Shown here one piece after another: positions 8,001 through 16,600 of a stretch of DNA of 64,000 nt; the stretch's first letter is position 1; each line of letters starts with the position of its first letter. The position numbers were made by a program, and so were the translations under genes. This DNA is from Pseudomonas syringae pv. cilantro (lineage in GTDB: Bacteria > Pseudomonadota > Gammaproteobacteria > Pseudomonadales > Pseudomonadaceae). The DNA is taken from assembly GCF_001293775.1 (NCBI RefSeq), contig NZ_LGLN01000029.1, positions 2,410-66,409 of the forward strand, in the 5' to 3' direction. A model generated the notes under the pieces. The model was not told the DNA's origin, ran no database searches, and worked only from the letters and a program-made list of their open reading frames with translations.

Positions 8001-10916
8001 TCTTCGTGGGGTCAATTAGCGGCCTTCGATGATGTGGTGACGACGTTTCGCGAACAGATAATGTTGCCGGGCTCGGCACGCCGCACCCAGTTGCTCAAAA
8101 ATCTTGGCTTGCCGCCCGAGGCCGCGCCGGACGAAATGGCGGCGCGCATGTCCGACTTACTCCTGGATCTGTTCAACAGGAGCACCTTCTTCTCGACGCA
8201 ATCGCGTGGTCTCGAATTGCGCGGCGCGTTGGGATCGGCTGACTGGAAACACCTCAATGCGTTTAGCGTCGGCGTGACGGGCGAGGCGCTTCAGGTGCTT
8301 GGCGTGGAGCGCATCGGCGATGGCAAGGACGGCGACGCCGGGCTGGTCGCGTTTTTTGTGCGCCATGCCAAAGCCTCCGTTTCGGCGACGTCAGGGGTCG
8401 GAATCGACTTCAAGCCAGGCCCTGGCAGCGGCGGACGTGTTCTCGATTCGCGGCCGGGTCGCTCGATGAATTCGACCTGGGGAGGCTCCGGCAACCTGGG
8501 TATCTCCGGTGCGTACCAGCATGGTCAGGGCGCCGCCGTAATCATCGCGCCTTCGACGATCTCCGACTTCGTGCGGCTGCTGTTCGATGTCAATCACCCT
8601 GACAGCACCCAAATCCTGCGCACCGGTGTGAACGGTGGTTCGATTGGCCTGGATCTGTTCGAAACCAATCTGAATGCCTCTGTGGGAGTGAACGTCAGCG
8701 TATCGCCATTCAGCCTGAGCCAGAAATATGGGCCACAGAAGCCGACGGCAGGGGCTGCCGTCTCTGGCGCAGACAATCGGCGCAGCACCGCGTCAGGGGC
8801 GTTGTCGGTCGGTGGGACGGCTCAGGCTGGCGCGCACTGGGGGCAAATGGAGCTGCATCTGGATCACGCCTGGGCCGATATCATCGGTCTGGAATTTCAG
8901 GGCCGCACGGATTTCAACCTTGAATTCAATAGCAGCCTGAACTTGGGGGGCGCGCTGTCTTCCGCGCTGGGCAATAACCCTCAGAAGTTGATAAATGCGT
9001 CCACCGGGAACGGTAATCTGCAGCTCGCCGGCATCCGCGTTGCGTCAAGCGATGTGCAGTTGCCGACCGATGCTGCGGTGGACGACACACGCCGCGGCCC
9101 CTTCCTGTCGACGGCCAGCTACAAACGCACTTTTGATACCGAAGTTGCCAAGCCTGTTACGGCCGGCGAGTGGAGCCAGATGCGCCAGCGCCTTGCCAAA
9201 GCGTTTCCTGACAATATCGCAGAGTTGGGCGCGCTCGACTACCCGACCAGGCCTGGCGAGCGTATCGCGACCATCAAACAGGTGATTGACCGCATACAAG
9301 GCCCGAAGGCGCGCAGCGTGGAAGCCATCGGTGCCATGGATGGAAAGGCATTGCGCCGTCAGCGTCTCGATGCGGCGAGAGAAATGGCGAACGCTGGCAA
9401 CAGCGTATGGCGGGCGAGCTCTGAAATCGAGCGCGCCTCGATCGTGGAGATGCTGCATCAGTTGCGTCAGCAGGAACAAAGCGCCGTCCAGAATCACGCC
9501 CGGGCCATTCCCGGTGCGCGTGTGGAATTCAACCTGTTCGGTCGTGAATCGCTGGAAACGGTGGTGTTTCACGCCATCGGCCATCTGGGGCTTGGCAGCA
9601 AACTGAACGACCTGGCGGAGCTGCGTCGCAAGGTGCCGGGGCTCGATCAGGTCATGCTGTGTTTCCAGTCGTTGCCCAAGGTCAATCAGGTGCGCTACGT
9701 TTTCGAGATGCGCCCCCAGGCGAGGTTCGCCATCAATGACGCGCTACTGGCGCGCGAACAGCAGGCATCGGCACGTGCGCTCGGTTTGCCGGGGGCCTCG
9801 GGAAGTGAATTGAATTGGCGCGGCGTTCTGGACAAGATCAAAGCCACGCCTGACCTTTATCGGCTGGCGGCGATCGCCGTCCATAACACCGATGAAAACC
9901 CCGTGACCTCAAGAATAGGCCTGCCGCTGCTGAATGTGTCGGCCACAGGCGCGACGTCGCATCAGTTGTTCGAAGCGGAAATCCAGTTCCGCTACGGTCT
10001 GTATGACGGTCTGCAAGGGGTTGAATTGCTGGAGGCCGGAAACAGGGCATTGCAGTCGCCGTTACGGGCATTACAGCAATCCGGTATTCAGGCCTTGGGG
10101 CAGAGAACCCAGGCCGGGGAAGTTGCGTATGGCCCCCCTTCGCCGCGCAAAGAGCCGCCGTTGCGCACCGCAGAGGATGCTGCTGCGCTGACAACCAATG
10201 ACATAGCGCGACAACTCGACGTTAAAGTCCAGCGTATGAATACCGCGCATGAGCGTGAGACGAATGCGATCAGTTCGTTCCAGCAGGCTTACGGGATGGC
10301 GTCCGCGCATCTGGACAGGCTGCTTTTGCGCATTCCTGAATTGCCATTGCCTGAAATTGATGACCGCGATGCCGATGGAGGCGGTGTGCGGGGTACATTT
10401 GCGTCGCTCCAGCGACATCCTCAGGCGCTGGATGACGCAATAAGTGCCATGCAGCAGGCCAGCGAAAAGGTGTACACGATACCTGGCAAGCAGACGACTC
10501 AGGAGCAAAACCCGGCTCTGGCCCAACTGCTCTCTGTTGAAAAACGTCGGCGTTCGCTCGGGCATGCCCTGGAAACACTGGCTGGCAGAGGGGTGGAAGC
10601 GGGCGTGGCCACAGGACTTGAACTTAACAAGGTCTCAACGCAAGTGAATGGTCTGGTCGTTCGCCGGGACGCGTTGCTGAAGCAACGTGAAAGCGGTGTT
10701 CAGGAGGGCGGTCTGGATAGCGAAGAGCTGGAAATGGAACTTCAACTGACCACCTCGGTGCTGCAGCGACTGCGCGCCGACTTGCTCGGCGAGCGGCAGG
10801 CCATGGAGACGACCGCCAGGCGCCTGGATCAGGCGAACCGCGCTGCTCTCGAAGGTGAGCGCAGCTTCAGCGACGCCGTGCGTGATATGGCGTGGGGCGA
10901 ACTCGATAGTATGTAG
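5043..10916 (+). CDS. hopR1: Type III effector HopR1 (AvrE superfamily)
   Basis: A very large effector (1957 residues from this ATG, the size known for HopR1). AvrE-superfamily members are injected into plant cells and promote water-soaking, act on defence and lesion formation, and are described as channel-like membrane proteins. The N-terminal ~120 residues are Pro/Ser/Ala-rich and disordered, as expected for a secretion signal. Residues ~130-620 show repeated beta-strand units typical of the AvrE-family propeller. The C-terminal half is Gly/Ser/Asn-rich beta structure and then helical. A WxxxE motif (WGQME) lies near residue 1267. The frame is open from a GTG at 4992, but ATG 5043 follows an AGGAG and gives the family length, so I chose it. 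No dedicated chaperone gene is adjacent. Expressed from the hrp box at 4839. Confidence 0.93.
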   Translation: MVKVTSSGLTAIPALQHTESAAPAANPPPSPEPSPPAADSESSRKGGMRNRTHASLNSQTLGLQAVPSQRGRHVRVASHTDGERVINAWLAKRPSVQSETSLDNDGKLVRYTAVKAEPLAPRNEAFFTSVPGMLMAVLTVHPEMENGISGEITADAVAARLAEPPIGLLTGVWQSSHDRAYLERGGVVHTANMEERWTPLTLPGMNPREPLRMIGLQADGEVYLHTGKQLWRATDTSAESITTERLPEGAAVRIGAGGQAHGLHNGSVHSNGISRPVELWRSGADDLGVEQSPARPVDLLPLPGGTAALILDDKGRVYQADLKGTGPVEAHRLKLPGDFAQGKGWAVTAMGLSRDDAVHLMLQDQNGRRMSLQRAPGEALFRPAYLLDRPLLLLYTEGLHIPSEAAVQSHVQLDGHAQLGHIDGVLHYKAAPDQPWERLKQSGGEPLTGVTALYSSPLGFIDRKPVFALLGDARQVVELKLDGRTSWLPSDAELPRHPAGGPLAVIPDTVALRTSLVAQFDEPVQALAVHGNRRVVALTESGRLMAADADSRTRRLPALQRPIAIAVGLNDQLLVLHHPHSHRPQLKRLTAKDSWESVPIILPGSVHPSSLRATRTGQIQLQLGDNWHTLLPSMTSHDNRSLPARVKPEPERDEAPTENFLAGSNALANQQQASRLSTPHHDASVVTTLAGTTANNPLTMASSVKAVVDTTRAQVGALTRDVLGSVANSAMRSMAHTLGVVLPPTPQEKRLATFHNEAKQAYASGKILFEQLPTLAQVRVASAVGPSDGEKFGLSHQQTQRLLTLREEKLEALLRDLRKIGFHEGVIMGDMGDSDSADGLVSTTSTPTFKLAELWRRQHSRVDKALSSAGLSKSEDILPNLNRSIKALAGGAALHADRMSEREAELLSVLHEVSEKMMRAGVRLPADDGSADSAHSQASYGLRTAGLVAGLVDYDALLGSTDAQALEMTERLQQEARLAALCKLGLSSWGQLAAFDDVVTTFREQIMLPGSARRTQLLKNLGLPPEAAPDEMAARMSDLLLDLFNRSTFFSTQSRGLELRGALGSADWKHLNAFSVGVTGEALQVLGVERIGDGKDGDAGLVAFFVRHAKASVSATSGVGIDFKPGPGSGGRVLDSRPGRSMNSTWGGSGNLGISGAYQHGQGAAVIIAPSTISDFVRLLFDVNHPDSTQILRTGVNGGSIGLDLFETNLNASVGVNVSVSPFSLSQKYGPQKPTAGAAVSGADNRRSTASGALSVGGTAQAGAHWGQMELHLDHAWADIIGLEFQGRTDFNLEFNSSLNLGGALSSALGNNPQKLINASTGNGNLQLAGIRVASSDVQLPTDAAVDDTRRGPFLSTASYKRTFDTEVAKPVTAGEWSQMRQRLAKAFPDNIAELGALDYPTRPGERIATIKQVIDRIQGPKARSVEAIGAMDGKALRRQRLDAAREMANAGNSVWRASSEIERASIVEMLHQLRQQEQSAVQNHARAIPGARVEFNLFGRESLETVVFHAIGHLGLGSKLNDLAELRRKVPGLDQVMLCFQSLPKVNQVRYVFEMRPQARFAINDALLAREQQASARALGLPGASGSELNWRGVLDKIKATPDLYRLAAIAVHNTDENPVTSRIGLPLLNVSATGATSHQLFEAEIQFRYGLYDGLQGVELLEAGNRALQSPLRALQQSGIQALGQRTQAGEVAYGPPSPRKEPPLRTAEDAAALTTNDIARQLDVKVQRMNTAHERETNAISSFQQAYGMASAHLDRLLLRIPELPLPEIDDRDADGGGVRGTFASLQRHPQALDDAISAMQQASEKVYTIPGKQTTQEQNPALAQLLSVEKRRRSLGHALETLAGRGVEAGVATGLELNKVSTQVNGLVVRRDALLKQRESGVQEGGLDSEELEMELQLTTSVLQRLRADLLGERQAMETTARRLDQANRAALEGERSFSDAVRDMAWGELDSM

Positions 10917-10946
10917 AGGTAATTGCGCTTCTCCCTGGCAAAACAC

Positions 10947-10979
10947 AGAAAGCGGCCTGAAGGTCGCTTTCTTGTTTTT
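10947..10979 (+). terminator. Intrinsic terminator after hopR1
   Basis: An 11-bp stem (AGAAAGCGGCC with GGTCGCTTTCT, one G-T pair), a TGAA loop and a TTGTTTTTG tail, 30 bases after the hopR1 stop. Confidence 0.85.
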
Positions 10980-11035
10980 GTGGTTCAACGCCCGCTATAT
11001 ACGCTGTGAGCGCGCAGCGATCCCCTGCAAGTCGT

Positions 11036-12028
11036 TTATAACGATTCCCTGACCACCAGCGGGCAATCCACTGGCTGAGTTCCCGATACGTCGAGGCCTT
11101 CTATCAAGTGCCGGGCGGCATTGCGACCGATCTCGTAATACGGCAACTGCACCGTGGTCAGCGCAGGAATAAACAGTTCGGCGATGCCTATCATGTTGTC
11201 ATAACCCAGTACGGCGACATCTGCGGGGATTTTCAGGCCTTGACCCAGCAACAACTGGTACGCGCAGAAGGCAATGCGGTCATTGCCACAGACCAGAATG
11301 TCGAACTGCGGCCGACCATCGACCATGTGCCGTTCGAGGATGGCGGCGGTTTCCCAATAGGCGTCATGTTCAGACAGGTTGTACTGCATGCGTTCGTCCG
11401 GAGCCAGGCCGAATGCCAGGCAGGCACGCTGCATACCCGTTTGCCGGATTTCCCAGGCCAGGCTCTGTTTTGGCAGGTTGATAAACAGTGGGCGTCGATA
11501 ACCCTGGCTGAACGCGTGGTGCAAGGCGCGGTACTGACCCGTTTCGTCATCCGGCACATAACTGACAAGGCTGCTGTCATCGGCGACGCAATTGGCGAGC
11601 ACCAGCGGCTTGCTCTTCAGGCGCTGGGGAATATTCACTTCACGCAAGCCCATGGCGCTGAAGATCAACCCGTCGGGCCGGTGCGACAGCATCAGGTCGA
11701 TGTTCTGGTCGGTGGGCGGGTTGCTCAGCAGGTTGAGGATAAACACGTTCCAGCCCGCTTGCTGCGCGGTCTGCTCGATTGACAGCAGCAGCTCGACCGC
11801 GAACGGTGTCGTCGCAGTGTCCAGGGCAAACACTCCGATAGTCCGTGTCTGCAAGTTGTCACCGCGAATCCTGCGCGCTGACAGGCTGGGTACGAATTGC
11901 AGCTCGTCAATCGCGCTACGGACGCGCTGATACGTCTCGGGGCTCAGTTTTTCCGGATTATTGAGCGCACGAGACACCGTCATCAGGGACACACCGGCCA
12001 ATCGTGCAACGTCTTTAACTGAGGTCAT
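11036..12028 (-). CDS. scrR: LacI-family sucrose repressor ScrR
   Basis: A 330-residue LacI/GalR regulator. The N-terminal helix-turn-helix reads VKDVARLAGVSLMTVSRALN and is followed by a hinge and a periplasmic-binding-protein-like sugar domain (about 60-330). It is the last gene of the minus-strand sucrose cluster, 80 bases after the sucrase gene. The likely role is repression of both the importer operon and scrY through the GTTAACGTTAAC palindrome at 17906, with induction by sucrose or fructose. The assignment to sucrose rests on gene context. Confidence 0.85.
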   Translation of the reverse strand: MTSVKDVARLAGVSLMTVSRALNNPEKLSPETYQRVRSAIDELQFVPSLSARRIRGDNLQTRTIGVFALDTATTPFAVELLLSIEQTAQQAGWNVFILNLLSNPPTDQNIDLMLSHRPDGLIFSAMGLREVNIPQRLKSKPLVLANCVADDSSLVSYVPDDETGQYRALHHAFSQGYRRPLFINLPKQSLAWEIRQTGMQRACLAFGLAPDERMQYNLSEHDAYWETAAILERHMVDGRPQFDILVCGNDRIAFCAYQLLLGQGLKIPADVAVLGYDNMIGIAELFIPALTTVQLPYYEIGRNAARHLIEGLDVSGTQPVDCPLVVRESL

Positions 12029-12108
12029 GCGAGGCAGGGCCTGTCAGGTTGACTGATGATTATCATGCTACAGAGGCCTGATTATTTTCGCGACTTCAAT
12101 AATGTGAC

Positions 12109-13611
12109 CTACAGGTAGCCCGAGGAGAGCGTCCAGGCGTTGGCAATACAGACTCGGCCTCCGGTTCCGTCGGCAATCAGCTTCACCCCCAGGCTATCGG
12201 TCTGCGGATAAAGGCGGCTGCTCAAGGAAAAGCTGCCGTTTTTTTCAAATACTTCGATGGATGAGCGATCAAGGAACACGCGCAGTTCCAGTCGGCCCTG
12301 TCGGGGGTCTATTGCCACGCTGCGTTGACCGCTGACGTGGGTGCCTGACGCGTCACGGTCCAGTACCAAACGCTTTAGCGATGCATCGTAATAAAGCAGC
12401 GTCTGCTCCTTGCCATCTGCGCTGCAACGCAGTGCCACTCCCAAGTGGCCTTCCAGGCAATCGAGCAGGTCCAGGTGCACCTCGATTTCGAGCAAGTCGC
12501 CTCGCACCTCGGTCACCCACCGGGTGCCCGTTTCACTCCACCACGGGGTGCCTGGCAATAACGCTTCGCGTAACCCCGTCAGTTCGCGTGCAGGGTGCAC
12601 GCAAAGGCGCTCGTCGCGCAGTTCAAGTTCGCGTGGCAGGGCGAGCATTCCGCGCCAGTGATGCGCCGTGGTAGGTGTCGGGCTTTCCCACATATCCAGC
12701 CATGCCCACACCAGGCGTCTGCCATCGGCCGCCACAAGGGTCTGCGCTGCGTAGAAGTCGTGACCGTTGTCCAGCTCGATAAAAGGCCCGCCGCTGAACT
12801 GCCATTGGCTGTCGACCTGGCCCACTCGGTAGCCGGTGTGGAACTTGTTCAGTCGCTCGTAGCCCTGGGCCGGCATGCCTTGCGGGGAGTAAAGCAGCAC
12901 ATCGCGCCCATCAAGGCGAAACAGGTCAGGGCATTCCCACATATAACCGTCGCCTTCGTTGCCACTGGACACATAGCTCACGAATTCCCACGTGTGCAGG
13001 TCCGCAGACCGATACAGCGGCAGCAGTGGCTGGTCACCCAGGCGCGCGCCGGCAATCAGGTACCAGTGGTCATCCTGATGCCACACCTTCGGGTCACGGA
13101 AATGAATGATTGTGTCTTGCGGAGGGCTGTCAATGACGGCGCCGTGTTTGACGAAGTGGATGCCGTCGACACTGGTGGCCAGGCACTGCACCTGACGGAT
13201 AAAACGCTCGTCGCCCACCTCTCCCAGCCAGGTGTGCCCGGTGTAGATCAGCGCCAGGGTATCGCCGCACACCACGGCGCTGCCGGAAAAGCAGCCGTCC
13301 CGATCGAAGTCATCGCCCGGTGCCAACGCAATTGGCAGTTGCTGCCAATGGACCAGATCAGCACTCTTGGCATGGCCCCAGTACATCGGGCCCCATTTCG
13401 CGTCAAAGGGGTGGTGCTGATAGAACACGTGGTATTCGCCGCGAAAGTACACCACGCCGTTCGGGTCGTTCATCCAGCCCGCAGGCGGGGCCAGGTGGTA
13501 ACCGGGTCGATAATCGCGGATGACCTGCGACAGGCCCTCCTCAAGCGCATGGTGCGCGCGCTCGAGGGCGGGCGACATCGGGTTGCTCATGGCATTTACA
13601 GAAAAACTCAT
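12109..13611 (-). CDS. scrB: GH32 sucrase (beta-fructofuranosidase)
   Basis: A 500-residue glycoside hydrolase family 32 enzyme that splits sucrose into glucose and fructose. The three family motifs are visible: WMNDPNG with the nucleophile Asp49, FRDPKVW, and WECPDLF with the acid/base Glu. A beta-sandwich domain follows from about 340. There is no signal peptide, so it is cytoplasmic. Because uptake here is by an ABC importer and not a PTS, the substrate should be free sucrose, so the label sucrose-6-phosphate hydrolase would mislead. The ATG overlaps the stop of the ATPase gene (ATGA), showing translational coupling. No fructokinase gene is present in the cluster. Confidence 0.92.
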   Translation of the reverse strand: MSFSVNAMSNPMSPALERAHHALEEGLSQVIRDYRPGYHLAPPAGWMNDPNGVVYFRGEYHVFYQHHPFDAKWGPMYWGHAKSADLVHWQQLPIALAPGDDFDRDGCFSGSAVVCGDTLALIYTGHTWLGEVGDERFIRQVQCLATSVDGIHFVKHGAVIDSPPQDTIIHFRDPKVWHQDDHWYLIAGARLGDQPLLPLYRSADLHTWEFVSYVSSGNEGDGYMWECPDLFRLDGRDVLLYSPQGMPAQGYERLNKFHTGYRVGQVDSQWQFSGGPFIELDNGHDFYAAQTLVAADGRRLVWAWLDMWESPTPTTAHHWRGMLALPRELELRDERLCVHPARELTGLREALLPGTPWWSETGTRWVTEVRGDLLEIEVHLDLLDCLEGHLGVALRCSADGKEQTLLYYDASLKRLVLDRDASGTHVSGQRSVAIDPRQGRLELRVFLDRSSIEVFEKNGSFSLSSRLYPQTDSLGVKLIADGTGGRVCIANAWTLSSGYL

Positions 13612-14753
13612 AGGGTGCCTGCTTGTACGAGGTGCGGCGTGGTGCCGGGTGTCAGCTGCTGACCGGCGTCGGCATGACGCTTCAGGGCCAGGCCATCGGC
13701 GTCGAACACGTGCAGGTTGCTGTCATCGAATTGCAGCGCGACCTGATCGCCTGCCCGCCAACCAGCCTTGGCATCGCAGCGACAAATCAAGGGTTCGCTC
13801 TCGCCGGTAGCCAGGTGCACGTAGACCTCGCTGCCCAAGTATTCGACACCGGTCACCGTGACGCCAACGCCGTTGTTCGCCGCAGTCAGGGAGATGTGTT
13901 CCGGACGAACACCCAGGGTCAATTGCGCACCGTTGGCCAGATTCGAGCTGTCGAAGGGCAGGGATGTCATGCCCAGTGCCGGGATATCGATCAGGCTGTC
14001 GCGGCCTGGTGCCTGCAAGCGTACTGGCAGAAAATTCATTCTCGGCGAGCCCAGAAAACCTGCGACAAAGCGGCTGGCGGGGCGCTCATAGAGTTCGCGT
14101 GGTGAGCCAACCTGTTCGACCTGACCGCCGTTGAGCACGACAATCTTGTCCGCCAGGGTCATCGCCTCTACCTGATCGTGGGTGACATAGATCATGGTCG
14201 AGCCCAGCCGCTTATGCAGCCGCGCGATTTCGTTGCGCATCTGCACCCGCAACGAGGCATCGAGGTTGGAGAGCGGTTCGTCGAACAGCAAAATGTCCGG
14301 TTCCCGCGCCATGGCTCTGCCCATTGCTACCCGCTGACGCTGTCCACCGGACAGTTCCTTGGGTTTGCGCTGCAACAGTTTGTCCAGTTGCAGGATCTGT
14401 GCGGTTTTCAGCACGCGTTCGCGCAGGCTGCTTTTTTCTGTCTTGGCCAGCTTGAGACCAAAACTGATGTTGTCGTAAACGCTCATGTGCGGGTACAGCG
14501 CGTAGGACTGAAAGACCATGCCGACACCACGCTCGCGCGGTTCCAGGTCATTGACCCGTCGTCCGTCGATCAGCAGGTCGCCGTCGCAGATCGAGTCCAG
14601 CCCGGCGATCAGGCGCAGCAGCGTCGACTTTCCGCAGCCAGACGGGCCGACGAACACAACGAACTCACCCGCAGCGATCTCCAGGCTGACGTCGCGCAGA
14701 ATGCGCGTACCGCCCAATTGCTTGTTGATGTTGGCTAGCTTCAATTTCATCAT
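13608..14753 (-). CDS. Sugar ABC importer ATPase (MalK/UgpC type)
   Basis: A 381-residue ATPase of the CUT1 class. It has Walker A GPSGCGKST, signature LSGGQRQRVAMGRA, Walker B ILLFDEP, the switch His (YVTHDQ) and a C-terminal TOBE/OB regulatory region (about 240-370). It powers the sucrose importer formed with the two permeases and binding protein upstream. The frame is open to an earlier ATG at 14771, but AAGGA lies 8 bases before the ATG at 14753, so that start is preferred. It overlaps the sucrase gene by 4 bases. Confidence 0.92.
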   Translation of the reverse strand: MMKLKLANINKQLGGTRILRDVSLEIAAGEFVVFVGPSGCGKSTLLRLIAGLDSICDGDLLIDGRRVNDLEPRERGVGMVFQSYALYPHMSVYDNISFGLKLAKTEKSSLRERVLKTAQILQLDKLLQRKPKELSGGQRQRVAMGRAMAREPDILLFDEPLSNLDASLRVQMRNEIARLHKRLGSTMIYVTHDQVEAMTLADKIVVLNGGQVEQVGSPRELYERPASRFVAGFLGSPRMNFLPVRLQAPGRDSLIDIPALGMTSLPFDSSNLANGAQLTLGVRPEHISLTAANNGVGVTVTGVEYLGSEVYVHLATGESEPLICRCDAKAGWRAGDQVALQFDDSNLHVFDADGLALKRHADAGQQLTPGTTPHLVQAGTL

Positions 14754-14780
14754 GATGCTGTTCCTTGTCATGGTTGTGCA

Positions 14781-15623
14781 TCAACCCTTTAAAGCGCCGG
14801 CAGTGAGGCCGGAAACGATGCGGCGCTGGAAGATCAGCACCAGAATCACCAGCGGGACGGTCACCAGTACCGACGCCGCCATCAACAGGCCCCAGGGCAA
14901 TTCGTGGGAGCTGCCGCCCGAAATCAGGGCGATGGCGACCGGCACCGTGCGTTGGGCGTCTGTCAGGGTGAAGGTCAGGGCAAACAGGAATTCGTTCCAC
15001 GCGGCAATAAAAGCCAGCAGGCCGGTGGTGACCAGCGCAGGCCACAACAGCGGCAACAGCACGCGGGTCAGCGTGACCCAGGGCGAGGCGCCATCCATGA
15101 TGGCTGCTTCTTCCAGTTCATGCGGCAGTTGACCCATGAAGGTGGTCAGCACCCAGACGGTGAAGGGCAGGGTGAAAATCGTGTAGCTCAGGATCAGTGC
15201 CCACGAAGTGTTATAGAGCCCCAGTGCGCGGATCACTTCAAACAGCCCCGACAGTACCGCGACCTGGGGAAACATGGACACGCCGAGCACCATCATCAGG
15301 ACCGTGCCGCGCCCACGGAACTTGACCCTGCCCAAGGCATAGGACGCCGTCAGCCCGAGAAACAGCGCGAGCATCACCACACACAGCGAAACCACCAGCG
15401 AGTTTGCAATAGCCTGCAGAAATGAAGCCTGGCTGAGGACCGCCGCGTAGTTGGAGAAGTCGGGTTTGGTGATCCAGTAGCTCGCCTCGAACAAGGCGCT
15501 GGACGGCTTCAGTGACGTCACGATGGCGTAGTAGAACGGGAAGATCGCGTAGAACAGCAAGATCCCGACAAGGCACCAGAAGCCCAGGCGCAGCAGTGCT
15601 TTTTTCAGTTGGCGCAGGTTCAT
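14781..15623 (-). CDS. Sugar ABC importer permease (MalG type)
   Basis: A 280-residue inner-membrane permease with six predicted membrane segments and the MalG-type EAA loop (EEAAIMDGASPWVTLTRVLLPLLWPAL). The start overlaps the stop of the other permease (ATGA), which fixes it at 15623 even though the frame is open much further upstream. It forms the channel with the partner permease. Confidence 0.92.
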   Translation of the reverse strand: MNLRQLKKALLRLGFWCLVGILLFYAIFPFYYAIVTSLKPSSALFEASYWITKPDFSNYAAVLSQASFLQAIANSLVVSLCVVMLALFLGLTASYALGRVKFRGRGTVLMMVLGVSMFPQVAVLSGLFEVIRALGLYNTSWALILSYTIFTLPFTVWVLTTFMGQLPHELEEAAIMDGASPWVTLTRVLLPLLWPALVTTGLLAFIAAWNEFLFALTFTLTDAQRTVPVAIALISGGSSHELPWGLLMAASVLVTVPLVILVLIFQRRIVSGLTAGALKG

Positions 15624-16579
15624 GAGCGCACCTCCAGTTGGCGACGTCCGAGGTACAGATAAAGCAGGGCAATCACGGCCACAACCAGAAACAGCAAGGT
15701 AGAGGCTGCGCTGCCATAACCCACGTCCTGAAACTCCACCAGATGCTGGCGGGCATAGACCGACATGCTCATGGTGCTCGAAGAGTTGGAGGTCAGGACA
15801 TAGATGACGTCGAATACCCGCAGTGAGTCGAGAATGCGAAAGATCGCCGCAACCAGTAAGGCCGGCATCAGCAGCGGCAAGGTGACACGCCAGAACACCC
15901 GCAACGGATGAATGCCATCGACCCTGGCGGCTTCGTAGCAATCGCTCGGCAGCATCTGCAGGGCCGCCAGCATCAGCAGGGTGACGAAGGGCACGGTCTT
16001 CCAGACGTCGACGATGATGACGGCCCACATCGACAGGTCTGCATCTGCCGTCCAGGCCAGAGGCGCGTCAATCAAGCCAAGGCCCAGCATCAAGTGGTTG
16101 ATGATGCCGAACTGGTCATTGAGCATCCACGACCAGATCTTCGCCGAGACAATGGTCGGAATTGCCCAAGGGATCAGAATCAGCGCACGGACCAGCGCGC
16201 GGCCGGTGAACTTGACGTTCAGCAGCAACGCGATCAACAGCCCCAGGACCATTTCCAGACCTACCGACACCACGGTGAAATGCAAGGTGTTGCGCACCGC
16301 GTTCCACCACTGCGAATCGACCAGCACGCCTGACCAGATGGCACCGTCGTATAACAGATAATTGCTCAGGCCGACGAATGAGCTGCCTTCGGTATCCGAC
16401 AGATCGGCGTCGGTCAGGCTGAACCAGAATGTGCGCAGTAACGGCCAGGCGGCCACTAGCGTCAGACACACCAGCATCGGCGTCAGAAACAGCCACGCTG
16501 CGCGCACCCTGCGACGTTGTACAGGCGTTTCCCGGGTAATGAGAATGTCGTCACGGGGGAAGTCGGTAGAAGAAGGCAT
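15620..16579 (-). CDS. Sugar ABC importer permease (MalF type)
   Basis: A 319-residue permease with a cytoplasmic N-terminus, six membrane segments and an EAA loop (YEAARVDGIHPLRVFWRVTLP). It lies between the binding-protein gene and the MalG-type permease in the same minus-strand operon, and overlaps the latter by 4 bases. Together they should move sucrose across the inner membrane. Confidence 0.92.
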   Translation of the reverse strand: MPSSTDFPRDDILITRETPVQRRRVRAAWLFLTPMLVCLTLVAAWPLLRTFWFSLTDADLSDTEGSSFVGLSNYLLYDGAIWSGVLVDSQWWNAVRNTLHFTVVSVGLEMVLGLLIALLLNVKFTGRALVRALILIPWAIPTIVSAKIWSWMLNDQFGIINHLMLGLGLIDAPLAWTADADLSMWAVIIVDVWKTVPFVTLLMLAALQMLPSDCYEAARVDGIHPLRVFWRVTLPLLMPALLVAAIFRILDSLRVFDVIYVLTSNSSSTMSMSVYARQHLVEFQDVGYGSAASTLLFLVVAVIALLYLYLGRRQLEVRS

Positions 16580-16600
16580 GGTGATTTCCTTGCGTGTGGC